Assembly: GCF_030817355.1 (NCBI RefSeq)
Contig: NZ_JAUSZH010000001.1
Span: 7,973,001-8,037,000 of the forward strand
DNA: 64,000 bases
Reading direction: 5' to 3'
DNA from: Streptomyces sp. V1I1
GTDB taxonomy: Bacteria; Actinomycetota; Actinomycetes; Streptomycetales; Streptomycetaceae
Positions within the stretch are counted from its first letter, which is position 1. Every line of letters starts with the position of its first letter. The translations under genes were made by a program, and so were the position numbers. This document shows, in pieces, positions 51,417-59,714 of the stretch. The notes below the pieces were generated by a model. That model had not been told where the DNA came from. It saw only the letters and a program-made list of their open reading frames with translations, and did not search any database.

Positions 51417-51696
51417 ATTGCAGCTGGCGACACGGCCCTTACCGGCACCCCTCGTCGCCACACGCTGCGCCCGCCGCCACCGCATGGATCGTCTCCTCAG
51501 CGTCATCGGGGAGCCAGGTTACGGCCGTTGGCTCTCTTTGGACGAGCATCGCCCGGGCGCCATGCAGGCTTTGAGGCAGTCGCCGGCGGACAGCGCGGTG
51601 CTGGACGCCATCGGCCCGGACATGGACATGTGCGACGGAGAAGGCATCTACATGTTGCTCTGCCGGCAGTGCCCTGCCCTACGCACACCGCTTTGA
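51417..51696 (+). pseudogene. C-terminal fragment of an unrecognised protein at the IS edge
   Basis: The frame enters from the IS end and contains plausible protein sequence (RLLSVIGEPGYGRWLSLDEH, ADSAVLDAIGPDMDMCDGEG, IYMLLCRQCP) ending at a stop at 51696. It has the look of a short C-terminal region with a Cys-x-x-Cys-like end. The 5' part was probably removed by the IS. The family is unknown. Confidence 0.4.
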
Positions 51697-51797
51697 CTGC
51701 CACTAAGCTTCTACGGGCAGATGCCGACCGGCCTGTGGCGACGACCGGCACGGCCGGCGGCCGGTTTCCCGGCTCGCAGGCTCGTGCGGGACAACTC

Positions 51798-53447
51798 TCA
51801 GCCGGAGGTGGACAACTCGTTCACTTCCGGGAGGTTCGGCGGAGGAATGTCCCAGAGGCTGTCGCTCTTGACTATATAGGTGCAGTCTGTGTAGCTGTAA
51901 CCGGATTCGATCTTGGTCTTGGACGTGTCTTTGGCGTTGGACACGGTCGTGTCGGACCGCTTGTAGAGGAAGTGGTAGTTGCCGGTGGGCAGGAGCAGCC
52001 GCTTCTTCGGATAGTTGCGGCTGCTGTCCTGGCAGGCCAGGGACCTGCCGCTCGACTCGCTGGCGTATGTCGTGCAGCCGCTGCACCCCTTCAGGGTGAT
52101 TTTTCCGGTGACCGGTCCCGTGAAGAGGATCTCCACGTCGTCCGGGGCGTCGTTGCTGATGACGAGTTCGAGTCCGGAGCCGCCGGGCTTGCGGCCCGAC
52201 GGTACGCGTTTGCCGGCCGCGGCGTCCTCTTCCGCGATCTCGGCCGCTATGGCGATGTTCTGGGCCTGTCCCCGGCGTTTGCTGTTCGGGTAGGTGTCGG
52301 CAAAGTCGGTGAGTGTGCCGCGCGCCTCGGCGAACTCACCCTCCTTGAACTGGTCGACGCCGCACGCGTAGGTTCCTGACTCGACCGGGCCGTCGGTCGC
52401 CCTGGCCAGCGTGGTGGCGCTCTCGCCCGGCAGTCTGGAGGCCGTTTCGCCGAGCCGTTCCAGATCCTGGGTGACGTCGCACGGGTCGTGATAGCCGTCG
52501 GACAGCTGTCCGTCCAGCTCCTTGATCCTGGCGCGGAAGGCGGGCTCCACCTTCTCCGCCTGCGGGGAGTCGGGGAACGTACGCATCAGTTCGCCGAGTT
52601 CGCCTCCGTCCGATCCCGCTCCCACCAGACCCAGTCTGCTGACGCCGCACTCGTAGAGCGAGGTGGCCAGCCGCTCGTCCGGCCACTTGGCGAGATCGTC
52701 GCCCAGCAGATCCTCGTCCACCGTGTCGGGGACGGTCCGCAGATACGTCAACGGCAGCACGGCATTGCAGTGGTCACCCTTCTCGTACGGGGCAGCGACG
52801 GTCTCGTAATAGCTCTCCAGCCGGTCGGGGACGAGCTTCGCGGCCCTCGATCCCTCATGTTCCTCGGCGAGTTCGCGGTAGCGGGTCAGCGCCTCCTTGT
52901 ACTGTTCCGCCGAGGTGGTGAAGGTGCTGGCGGAGGCCTTCTCGACCAGTTCGTCGGCGTCGGCCAGCCGGTCGAGCAGCATCTGCTCGACGGCCGCGTC
53001 ATAGGCGACAGCGCCGCCGGCGGGAACGGCCAGCAGCACCACGCCGAGGGCGATGATCAGCGAGGGGCGCAGCAGGGCTGGACCGGCGGGCGTACCGGCC
53101 GCCGGTGCCACCGCTGCGGCGGGCCCGCGCAGACCGCTGCGTGCACCGTCGGCCGCGGCGAGGAGCAGGAACAGTACGTATCCGACGAACAGGCCGCCGG
53201 GGATGCCGTCCGGGTCCGCGGGCAGGGCGATCAGCAGCAGCACGGCCGTCGCGATCCAGCACAGAACGGCCGGAATCCATCTGCGCAGCAGTACGTACCC
53301 CAGGCCCAGGCCGCTGAGGTTGAGAAGCGCCATGGCCACGGCGCGCAGGGGCTCCGCCGGAGGCGGAGGTCCGAACACGGGCGGGTGGTCCGGGGGCGGG
53401 GGCGATGGCGGCAGGGAACTGGGAGGGCCGGGGGGAAGGCTGGTCAT
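51798..53447 (-). CDS. Membrane-anchored protein with large outer helical-repeat domain
   Basis: A 549-residue protein: a Pro-rich N-terminus (PPGPPSSLPPSPPPPDHPP), three or so membrane helices to about residue 150 (AVLCWIATAVLLLIALPAD, LIIALGVVLLAVPAGGAVAY), then an outer region of TPR/YbgF-like helices with many paired cysteines (YECGVSRLG, DPCDVTQDL, TYACGVDQF). The C-terminal beta-like domain has GCSGCTTYA. Its ATG overlaps the stop of the MocA gene upstream (TGATG), an unexpected coupling. Function unknown; extracytoplasmic disulfides are likely. Confidence 0.65.
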   Translation of the reverse strand: MTSLPPGPPSSLPPSPPPPDHPPVFGPPPPAEPLRAVAMALLNLSGLGLGYVLLRRWIPAVLCWIATAVLLLIALPADPDGIPGGLFVGYVLFLLLAAADGARSGLRGPAAAVAPAAGTPAGPALLRPSLIIALGVVLLAVPAGGAVAYDAAVEQMLLDRLADADELVEKASASTFTTSAEQYKEALTRYRELAEEHEGSRAAKLVPDRLESYYETVAAPYEKGDHCNAVLPLTYLRTVPDTVDEDLLGDDLAKWPDERLATSLYECGVSRLGLVGAGSDGGELGELMRTFPDSPQAEKVEPAFRARIKELDGQLSDGYHDPCDVTQDLERLGETASRLPGESATTLARATDGPVESGTYACGVDQFKEGEFAEARGTLTDFADTYPNSKRRGQAQNIAIAAEIAEEDAAAGKRVPSGRKPGGSGLELVISNDAPDDVEILFTGPVTGKITLKGCSGCTTYASESSGRSLACQDSSRNYPKKRLLLPTGNYHFLYKRSDTTVSNAKDTSKTKIESGYSYTDCTYIVKSDSLWDIPPPNLPEVNELSTSG

Positions 53448-54472
53448 CAGGCTGCACCGGCCACAAGCACGGGCTGGCTCGTACCCAGGGATTCGTAGGC
53501 GGCCAGGACAGTTTGGAGGGTGCGCAGTCCGGTCTCGCCGTCGGGGTGGGCGCGTTGGGTGGTGCGGGCGGCGGTGAGGAAGCTGTCGAGCATGGCGGCG
53601 TCGAGGTCGATGGCGGCGGGCTCCCAGCGGGTGGTGGCTTGGGTGGTGTCGTAGCCGTCGAGGAGTGGCGGGAAGGCGTCGAACTCGGCGAGGGCGCGCT
53701 GTCCGACGCAGGTGAGAGTGAGGCCGCCCCAGGTGGGGTGGGAGGACGGGTGGCTCCAGCTGCAGTCGATGGTGGCGACGAGCCCGCGGGCGTAGGTGAG
53801 GGTGAGGAGGCCGGCGGATTCCACCTTCGGTTCGTCTTCGTCGTTCGGCGTGAGAAGGGTGTTGGCGATGGCGTAGACCTGTGTGGGCTGCTCGCCGTCG
53901 AGGAGGACGTCCAGAAGGTCTGCGATGTGCAGGGTGTGGTCCATGATGGCGCCGCCTCCTGCGAGGGCGGGATCGGCGAACCAGGGGCGTGCCGGGCCGG
54001 GAGGACGGGAGTTGTTGACGCCGTGGACGCTGATGAGGGATCCGAGCGAGCCGTCGGCGAGGGCGTGGCGCAGTGCCGTGAATGCCGGGTGGAAGCGAAC
54101 GGGGTATGCGGTCATGAGGCTGACCCCTGCCTGCTCACAGGCTTCGATCATGGCGCGTGCGTCGTGTTCGGTGGTGGCCAGTGGTTTCTCGCACAGGATG
54201 TGTGCGCCTGCTGCGGCGGCTTGTTCGACGAGCTGCCGGTGCCGGGTGTTTTCGGTGGTGACGATGACGGCTCGGGGGCGCTCGGCGAAGACCTCCTCGT
54301 AGCCGGCCATGTAGGTGATGCCGAGTTGGTCGGCAAGGGCCTTGCCTCGCGTCGGGTCGCCGGGCGGGGCGTCGGGGTCGGTAGTGATGAGCTCGATGTC
54401 GCGACGGTCGCGCAGCAGCTCTATGTACGTTGCTGCGTGAACATGGGCGAAGGACAGGACGGCGACCTTCAT
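53447..54472 (-). CDS. Gfo/Idh/MocA-family oxidoreductase
   Basis: A 341-residue dehydrogenase of the same subtype as the 42991 gene: KVAVLSFAHVHAATYIELLR, with SFAHVH in place of GxGxxG, AHILCEKPLATTEHDARAMI and GGGAIMDHTLHIADLLDVL. Likely acts on a sugar phosphate or polyol of the nearby PTS pathway. ATG 54472 has AAGGAAACC upstream and overlaps the previous stop (ATGA). Confidence 0.88.
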   Translation of the reverse strand: MKVAVLSFAHVHAATYIELLRDRRDIELITTDPDAPPGDPTRGKALADQLGITYMAGYEEVFAERPRAVIVTTENTRHRQLVEQAAAAGAHILCEKPLATTEHDARAMIEACEQAGVSLMTAYPVRFHPAFTALRHALADGSLGSLISVHGVNNSRPPGPARPWFADPALAGGGAIMDHTLHIADLLDVLLDGEQPTQVYAIANTLLTPNDEDEPKVESAGLLTLTYARGLVATIDCSWSHPSSHPTWGGLTLTCVGQRALAEFDAFPPLLDGYDTTQATTRWEPAAIDLDAAMLDSFLTAARTTQRAHPDGETGLRTLQTVLAAYESLGTSQPVLVAGAA

Positions 54473-55491
54473 CGGTGGTTTCCTTCCATGAGCTGCTGCC
54501 AAGACGTTTCTTCGACCGCAACGCCCCGGCCGGTCGCTGCGGACTGGCGAGCGGCAGCGGCGATACGAACGGCTGCCACACCATCCAAGGCGCTGACACG
54601 GGGGGCGGGGCCGCCCTGGAACGCGGCCGCGAACTCGCGGATCTGAGTGGCGAACGGGTCCTCACCGAAGTCGCCGCTGGGAACGCCGTCGGCTTCGGCG
54701 CCGGCTTTGCCGATCAGGCGCAGCGACGGGTGGGCGAGGGAGTCGTGGGTGAGGGTGCCGTTGGAGCCGGCGACATGGAAGGTGTAGCGGAACGGCGTGT
54801 CCGGTGGCGCCCAGACGCCCAGGACCTGGGAGATGACGCCGGAAGCGTGGGTGAGGGTTGCGCTGCCGGTGGCCACGGCCCCCTCGGGTGCGGGGGCGGT
54901 GAGGTGGCCGCGCTGGGTGGCGTGGATGGTGACGACTTCCCCGAAGAGCCACCTGGCGATGTCCATGTCGTGGAGCATCTGGTCGGTCACGATGCCGCCG
55001 GAGAGCGCGGTGTCCGCGAACCAGGCACTCCATGTCGGATAGCGGCCGGTGCGGGTGAAGCGGGCCACCGCAACGCGGCCGAGCGCGCCGGAGTTGATGG
55101 CCTCGCGGAGCCGGACGTAGGCGGGGAAGAACCGTACGACGTGTCCGGGGTACAGCTGACGACCTGCCTTCTCTGCGGCGTACGTCATCTCCAGAGCAGC
55201 AGCCGGGGTGAGCGCGAGCGGTTTCTCGCACAGCACGTCCGCCCCCGCCGCGAAGGCGGCCAGAGCGATGTCGCGATGGGTGGGGGTGGGTGTGCAGATG
55301 TCAACGACCGTGGCCCACTCCAGCGCCTCTTCGAGGGTGGCGGCCTCGGTGATCCCGAACTCTGCGGCAATACGCGCGGCCTGGCCATCGGTCGAAAAGA
55401 CGCGCACTCGTGCCCCGAGGGCGATCCAAACCGGCAAGTGGGTCCGCGCGATGAAACCGGCACCGATCATGGCCACGTCGAGTCTTCTCAT
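54469..55491 (-). CDS. Gfo/Idh/MocA-family oxidoreductase
   Basis: A 340-residue dehydrogenase with classical loop VAMIGAGFIARTHLPVWIAL, ADVLCEKPLALTPAAALEM and GGIVTDQMLHDMDIARWLFG. It resembles the 42014 enzyme more than its downstream neighbour, so each sugar operon carries one classical and one AHVH-type member. ATG 55491 follows AGGAGGTTGACGG. It overlaps the genes on both sides by four bases. Confidence 0.9.
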   Translation of the reverse strand: MRRLDVAMIGAGFIARTHLPVWIALGARVRVFSTDGQAARIAAEFGITEAATLEEALEWATVVDICTPTPTHRDIALAAFAAGADVLCEKPLALTPAAALEMTYAAEKAGRQLYPGHVVRFFPAYVRLREAINSGALGRVAVARFTRTGRYPTWSAWFADTALSGGIVTDQMLHDMDIARWLFGEVVTIHATQRGHLTAPAPEGAVATGSATLTHASGVISQVLGVWAPPDTPFRYTFHVAGSNGTLTHDSLAHPSLRLIGKAGAEADGVPSGDFGEDPFATQIREFAAAFQGGPAPRVSALDGVAAVRIAAAARQSAATGRGVAVEETSWQQLMEGNHR

Positions 55492-56231
55492 CCGTCAACC
55501 TCCTGGTCGTTGCTCCCCCGGGCCGCCGTCTTCGCGCTGATGGAGGTGCGTATGTGCTGTAGGCGCCGGGGGGTGAGATCGGGAACCGTCCAGCGCGCTC
55601 CGGCGCGGGTGAGATCAGCTGCGGTGGTGGTCGTCGTGACGCCGACGATGTCCCGCACACCGGCAGCGACGAGAGCGCGGATTCCCGACGGCGAATCCTC
55701 GAAGGCGAGGCACTGTTCAGGCCGCGCCCGCAGCGCTGCGCAGGCTCTCAAGTAGCCCTCGGGCGACGGCTTGCCGCAGGTGATCTCCTCCGAGGCGATG
55801 ACCACATCGACCAGGTCGCGCACGTCGAGGACGTCTTTGAGCAGGTACTGGGCCCACTGGGCTCCGGCGCTGGTGACGACGGATATGGGGTACTTCACAC
55901 GCAGCTGTCGGATGAGAGCGGCGGCGCCGGGCACGACCTTCACGCTGCCGGCATGTTCCAGTGTGAAGGCGGTCATGGTGGCGACAGCGGCGGCCGCGTC
56001 TGTCCCCGTCCAGGGCCCCGGCACGCCCGCGATGACGTCGCTGGGGCGTCGTCCCATGTAGTGCTGCTCGTAGTCGGCGTCGGTTACGGCCACCCCCCAC
56101 GTTTCGAAGAATGCCTGCCAGGCACGCCGGTGCACGTCCTCGCTGAACACCAGGGTGCCGTCCAGGTCCATGAGGACCGCCTCGCACGCCGGGCCGGACC
56201 TCCGTCCGAGGCCGAAGTCGGCGGCCGTCAC
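55488..56231 (-). CDS. HAD-family phosphatase (beta-phosphoglucomutase-like)
   Basis: A 247-residue HAD hydrolase. Motif I is LMDLDGTLVFSEDVHRRAWQ, motif II VVTSAG, and the Lys/motif III region GKPSPEGYLRACAALRARPE runs into FEDSPSGIRALVAAG. The cap domain is of the beta-PGM kind. It probably dephosphorylates or isomerises a sugar phosphate from this pathway. The start is a GTG at 56231 overlapping the EIIBA stop; the end overlaps the MocA start. Confidence 0.88.
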   Translation of the reverse strand: MTAADFGLGRRSGPACEAVLMDLDGTLVFSEDVHRRAWQAFFETWGVAVTDADYEQHYMGRRPSDVIAGVPGPWTGTDAAAAVATMTAFTLEHAGSVKVVPGAAALIRQLRVKYPISVVTSAGAQWAQYLLKDVLDVRDLVDVVIASEEITCGKPSPEGYLRACAALRARPEQCLAFEDSPSGIRALVAAGVRDIVGVTTTTTAADLTRAGARWTVPDLTPRRLQHIRTSISAKTAARGSNDQEVDG

Positions 56232-56611
56232 GACGCGGCCCAGCTGAACATGAGCGCTCCGGCCTGGATCAGGCCGGTAACAACCGGCGGTTGCGCGGGT
56301 CCGGGCCGGGAGCCGAGCACGACGACAGGGCGTATCGCGGGCAGGCCGTGTGCTCGAACCGCAGCAGGGTCGAAGGTGATCACGGCCTGGCCGACCTCGA
56401 CCTGCTCTCCGTTCCCTGCACGCGTGCGAAAGCCTTCCCCGTTCAGTCGCACGGTGCCGACGCCCGCGTGCACCAGAACGCCTGTGAGGGCATTGACGTC
56501 GACGGCGTCCGTTTCGTTCACCTCGGTGCGGAGCATGGGGATGCAGGCCTCGATGTCGGCGATGTTGTCGGCCCCGCCGAGCCCCTCGACGATCAGCCGC
56601 GCTTTGGACAC
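56228..56611 (-). CDS. PTS EIIB-EIIA in-frame fusion, internally truncated
   Basis: A 127-residue protein. Residues 1-42 match glucose/GlcNAc EIIB (VEGLGGADNIADIEACIPML, with the phosphocysteine in ADIEACIP). Then LTGVLVHAGVGTVRLNGEGF jumps into the second half of EIIA-Glc, with its phosphohistidine in VLVHAG, ending AIRPVVVLGS. The end of EIIB and the first half of EIIA are missing, yet the frame and both phospho-acceptor residues remain. First gene of a five-gene operon behind a dre-like promoter. The fold is probably impaired, so it may be a relic or a reduced phosphocarrier. Confidence 0.7.
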   Translation of the reverse strand: MSKARLIVEGLGGADNIADIEACIPMLRTEVNETDAVDVNALTGVLVHAGVGTVRLNGEGFRTRAGNGEQVEVGQAVITFDPAAVRAHGLPAIRPVVVLGSRPGPAQPPVVTGLIQAGALMFSWAAS

Positions 56612-56662
56612 AAGTCCCCCTCCAAATGGATCACGTGTGAAGGCAGCGCTTCATGGCGCTCA

Positions 56663-56691
56663 TCAATACTGGTAGTAACCAGTATTGTCCA
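56663..56691 (-). promoter_or_regulatory. Promoter and dre-like operator of the EIIBA-HAD-MocA operon
   Basis: On the minus strand TGGACA (56691-56686) and TATTGA (56668-56663) are 17 bases apart. ACTGGTAGTAACCAGT (56668-56683) lies between, with the inverted arms extending to nine bases each side of AGTA. Confidence 0.72.
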
Positions 56692-56815
56692 GACGGTACC
56701 TCCCTGTGGCGTCCCCGCGCAATGCCGGAAATTGAGCAGAGGAAGGTCATGGCCATGCCAAAGTGGGGAGGGTGAGGGGTGCTCTCGCCTCGGGGGAGTA
56801 CCCGAGACTGCTAAA

Positions 56816-57544
56816 TCATCGGTCAGTGAGCGTCATGTGCAGCTGGTACCGGTCGGCGCGGAACCACGAGTACGCGTGCTCAATGGGCTGGCCGCCGCTG
56901 TAGGCGATCCGGTCGAAGGTCATGACGGAAGCGTCTTTGCGAATGCCCAGCAGTGCGGCCGTCTCTGATGAGGCCGGCCCGGCCCCGACTGTCTGCTCCG
57001 CGCGGTCGACGGGAAATCCGAAGCGTGTGGCCAGGGTTTCGTAGATCGAGCTCGTGAAGTCCACGCGGTCCAGCTCCGGCAAGAGATCGGCGCTGTACCA
57101 CGCGTCGTCGATGGAGATGGGCGTCCCGTCGGCCAGCCGGAGGCGGCGGACGTGCCATGCCTTCTGCTTCTCGCTCATCTGTAGCGCCGTGGCGGAGGCG
57201 GGGGAGGGGGTGTCCTGGCTGATGGACAGGACGACAGTGCCCGGCTCCAGGCCGAGGCGGCGCATGTCCTCATGGAACGAGGCCAGACGCAGTTCTGAAC
57301 GGTACGCCCGCTCGGCCACGAAGGTCCCGCGCCCGTGAACGCGGACGGCCAGGCCGTCAGTCACGAGCTGGCCGAGCGCTTCGCGCACCGTTACGCGGCT
57401 GACCCCGTGGTCGAGGCACAGCTGGCGCTCACTGGGCAGTGCGTCGCCGGGTGACAGTTGATTGGTGCACATGTCGACCAGGATCGCGCGGAGCTGTGCG
57501 TGCTTGGGCACCATGCCCTTGGCGACAATCTGCTGTGCAGCCAT
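56816..57544 (-). CDS. GntR-family regulator, UTRA subfamily, DasR-like
   Basis: A 242-residue HutC-type regulator. Winged HTH at 12-78 (ALPSERQLCLDHGVSRVTVR) and UTRA ligand domain with AWHVRRLRLADGTPISIDDA, YETLATRFGFPVDRAEQTVG and the ending YSWFRADRYQLHMTL. DasR senses amino-sugar phosphates and represses PTS genes. A dre-like site 43 bp upstream suggests autoregulation, and four more sites in the window fit its targets. It sits between the two divergent PTS operons. Confidence 0.9.
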   Translation of the reverse strand: MAAQQIVAKGMVPKHAQLRAILVDMCTNQLSPGDALPSERQLCLDHGVSRVTVREALGQLVTDGLAVRVHGRGTFVAERAYRSELRLASFHEDMRRLGLEPGTVVLSISQDTPSPASATALQMSEKQKAWHVRRLRLADGTPISIDDAWYSADLLPELDRVDFTSSIYETLATRFGFPVDRAEQTVGAGPASSETAALLGIRKDASVMTFDRIAYSGGQPIEHAYSWFRADRYQLHMTLTDR

Positions 57545-57587
57545 TGCGACCCCACTCTCGGTCCCGGAGAGGCGCCATGCCTCCCCT

Positions 57588-57603
57588 ACTGGTTATTACC
57601 AGT
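57588..57603. promoter_or_regulatory. dre-like operator upstream of the DasR-like gene
   Basis: ACTGGTTATTACCAGT, with arms TACTGGT/ACCAGTA perfect over seven bases each. It is 44 bp before the regulator's start codon; CATACT (57607-57602) could be the -10. Confidence 0.68.
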
Positions 57604-57727
57604 ATGCATCACGCATCTACCTTACCGCTCGGTCGTCGGCGGTGAGCCTGCGCTCTCCGGCTGGAGGCTTCGACAGGCCTCGCGGATGGTGGCCGTTGTT
57701 TTCTCCTATGTCGGACGGCCGTAAGCA

Positions 57728-57779
57728 TTGACACCCGTGTGGCGGCGAGGTCATTCTGAAGCCGCTGGTCATGACCAGG
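57728..57779 (+). promoter_or_regulatory. Promoter and dre-like operator of the EIIC-HPr-NagB operon
   Basis: TTGACA (57728-57733) and CATTCT (57752-57757) are 18 bases apart. GCTGGTCATGACCAGG (57764-57779), a perfect 14-bp CTGGTCATGACCAG palindrome at its core, covers the start point. Confidence 0.75.
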
Positions 57780-57881
57780 TGTTACCTGTACCGTCCAGTG
57801 GCTGTTTCAGGCCGTCCCGGGCCGGATCCCCGCCCGGCTTCTTTTGCGCTCCCGCCCCTCCTGCACACTTTTGAGGTCGTC

Positions 57882-59117
57882 ATGAGCACCAGTACATCCC
57901 CGGCCGCCGGCCGCCGCCCGGGCCTGGCAGGCCTGCAGAAACTCGGCCGCAGTCTGATGCTGCCGATCGCCACGCTCCCCGCTGCAGGTCTCCTGCTGCG
58001 GCTGGGGCAGGATGATGTCCTGGGCCGGTTTTCCGGGCTCGAGGACACCGCACACGTCATCTCGGCCGCCGGCGGGGCGCTGTTCACACATCTGCCGCTG
58101 ATCTTTGCTGTCGGCATCGCCATCGGGTTCGCGAAGAAGGCGGACGGTTCCACCGCTCTCGCCGCCGTGGTGGGGTACCTCGTCCTGGACGGCGTCTTCA
58201 CGGCTATGTCGCCCATCGTCCTCAAGGGCCAAAAGGACCTTGAAGGGGCGCAGGCCGTGGTCAACTTCGGGGTCCTGGGCGGCATCGTCATAGGACTGCT
58301 GGCCGCGATGCTGTGGCAGCGCTTCTACCGCACCACGCTCCCGCCCTATCTGGGATTCTTCAGCGGACGCCGACTGGTCCCCATCCTCACGGCAGTGGCC
58401 GCTCTTGTCCTCGGGGTCCTGATGAGCCTGGTCTACCCCCTGTTCAACAACGGCCTCACCTCGGTCGGCGAGGCCGTCGACGCGAACAGCGTCGTCGGCG
58501 GCGGAATCTACGGAACCGCGAACAAGCTGCTGATCCCCCTCGGCCTGCACCACATTCTCAACTCCGTGGTGTGGTTCATCCTCGGCGACTACAACGGCGC
58601 CCACGGCGACCTGAACCGGTTCTTCGCAGGCGACCCCGAAGCCGGCATCTTCATGACCGGCTTCTACCCGATCATGATGTTCGCCCTCCCCGCCGCAGCT
58701 CTGGCCATTTGGCGCGAAGCCCGCCCCGAGCACCGCAAGGCCGTCGGGGGCATCATGCTCACCGCCGGACTCACCAGCTTCCTCACCGGCATCACCGAGC
58801 CGATCGAGTTCTCCTTCCTCTTCGTCGCCTGGCCCCTGTACCTCATACACGCCGTGCTGACCGGCACGTCCCTCGCCCTGGTCAACGCCCTCGGCATCCA
58901 CCACGGATTCACCTTCTCCTCCGGCCTCATCGACTACGTACTCAACTGGGGCAAGGCCACCCAACCCCTGCTGCTGATCCCCATCGGCCTGGGCTACGCC
59001 GCCCTCTACTACGTGCTGTTCCGCTTCGTCATCCGCCGCTGGAACCTGCGCACCCCCGGCCGTGAGGAGGAGAACCCGGATGCCGCCCAGGAACGCCAGC
59101 CCGAACCCGCGGTCTAA
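57882..59117 (+). CDS. PTS EIIC permease, glucose/N-acetylglucosamine family
   Basis: A 411-residue membrane permease with about ten helices: QKLGRSLMLPIATLPAAGLL at the start, HLPLIFAVGIAIGFAKKADG, the conserved loop GLTSFLTGITEPIEFSFLFV and IHHGFTFSSGLIDYVLNWGK. It matches actinobacterial NagE-type EIIC that works with separate IIA and IIB proteins. ATG 57882 follows GAGGTCGTC. It leads an operon with HPr, EI remnant, NagB and a ROK kinase, so an amino sugar is the likely substrate. Confidence 0.92.
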   Translation: MSTSTSPAAGRRPGLAGLQKLGRSLMLPIATLPAAGLLLRLGQDDVLGRFSGLEDTAHVISAAGGALFTHLPLIFAVGIAIGFAKKADGSTALAAVVGYLVLDGVFTAMSPIVLKGQKDLEGAQAVVNFGVLGGIVIGLLAAMLWQRFYRTTLPPYLGFFSGRRLVPILTAVAALVLGVLMSLVYPLFNNGLTSVGEAVDANSVVGGGIYGTANKLLIPLGLHHILNSVVWFILGDYNGAHGDLNRFFAGDPEAGIFMTGFYPIMMFALPAAALAIWREARPEHRKAVGGIMLTAGLTSFLTGITEPIEFSFLFVAWPLYLIHAVLTGTSLALVNALGIHHGFTFSSGLIDYVLNWGKATQPLLLIPIGLGYAALYYVLFRFVIRRWNLRTPGREEENPDAAQERQPEPAV

Positions 59118-59156
59118 CAGCCACGTCCCTGAATAAACCGTCGAAAGGAACTGCCC

Positions 59157-59423
59157 ATGGCGCAGCGCGTCGTCTCCATCGGCTCACGCAGCGGCCTGCA
59201 CGCCCGCCCCGCCGCCACCTTCGTCCAGGCCGCCGCCCAGGCACCGGTCCCCGTGACCATCGCCGTCGACGGCAAGTCCCCGGTCCCCGCCGGCAGCCTG
59301 CTGGGCGTCATGACGCTCGGCGCCGGCTACGGCGACCAGGTCACCCTGACCGCAGAGGGAGACCGGGCGGAGGCCGTCCTGGAAGAGCTGGCAACCCTGC
59401 TGAGCAAGGAGCTCGACGCATGA
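59157..59423 (+). CDS. ptsH: PTS phosphocarrier protein HPr
   Basis: An 88-residue HPr. Phosphohistidine His15 in SGLHARPAATF, and a central region DGKSPVPAGSLLGVMTLGAG in place of the usual GKxxNAKSIMGLMSL, so the regulatory Ser46 area is altered. It carries phosphate from EI to EIIA. The ATG has GAAAGGA upstream; the stop overlaps the EI remnant start (ATGA). Probably a locus-specific paralogue of the general HPr. Confidence 0.9.
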   Translation: MAQRVVSIGSRSGLHARPAATFVQAAAQAPVPVTIAVDGKSPVPAGSLLGVMTLGAGYGDQVTLTAEGDRAEAVLEELATLLSKELDA

Positions 59424-59713
59424 GCGCCTCCTCCACCACCATGACCGGCTGCAGCGTCAGCCCGGGGTTGGCGTGCGCACCACTGGTCCGCATGACGCCG
59501 CCGGCCATCACCGACCCCTACGGAACCCCCGGCGACAATCCCAGGCGCGAAGGAGCCCCGGTCCGTGACGCACTTGTCCAACTCGCCTTGCAGCAGTGCA
59601 GGCACCTCGCCGCGAGCCCGCTCTACGCCAGGGAAACGCACACAGCACGCACCACCGCACAGCGGAAGAGTGACGCCTTCCTCGCCGCGTCGAGCGAACG
59701 GCAGGAGGCATGA
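59420..59713 (+). pseudogene. PTS enzyme I (PtsI), short N-terminal remnant
   Basis: 97 codons. The beginning MTGCSVSPGLACAPLVRM matches the N-terminal strand of enzyme I (GxxVSPGxAxGP), and VRDALVQLALQQCRHLAAS may be its first helix. The full enzyme is about 560 residues, so the phosphohistidine swivel domain and PEP-binding barrel are gone. Position between HPr and NagB in the same operon supports the identity. It cannot phosphorylate HPr. Confidence 0.65.
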
Positions 59714-59714
59714 C

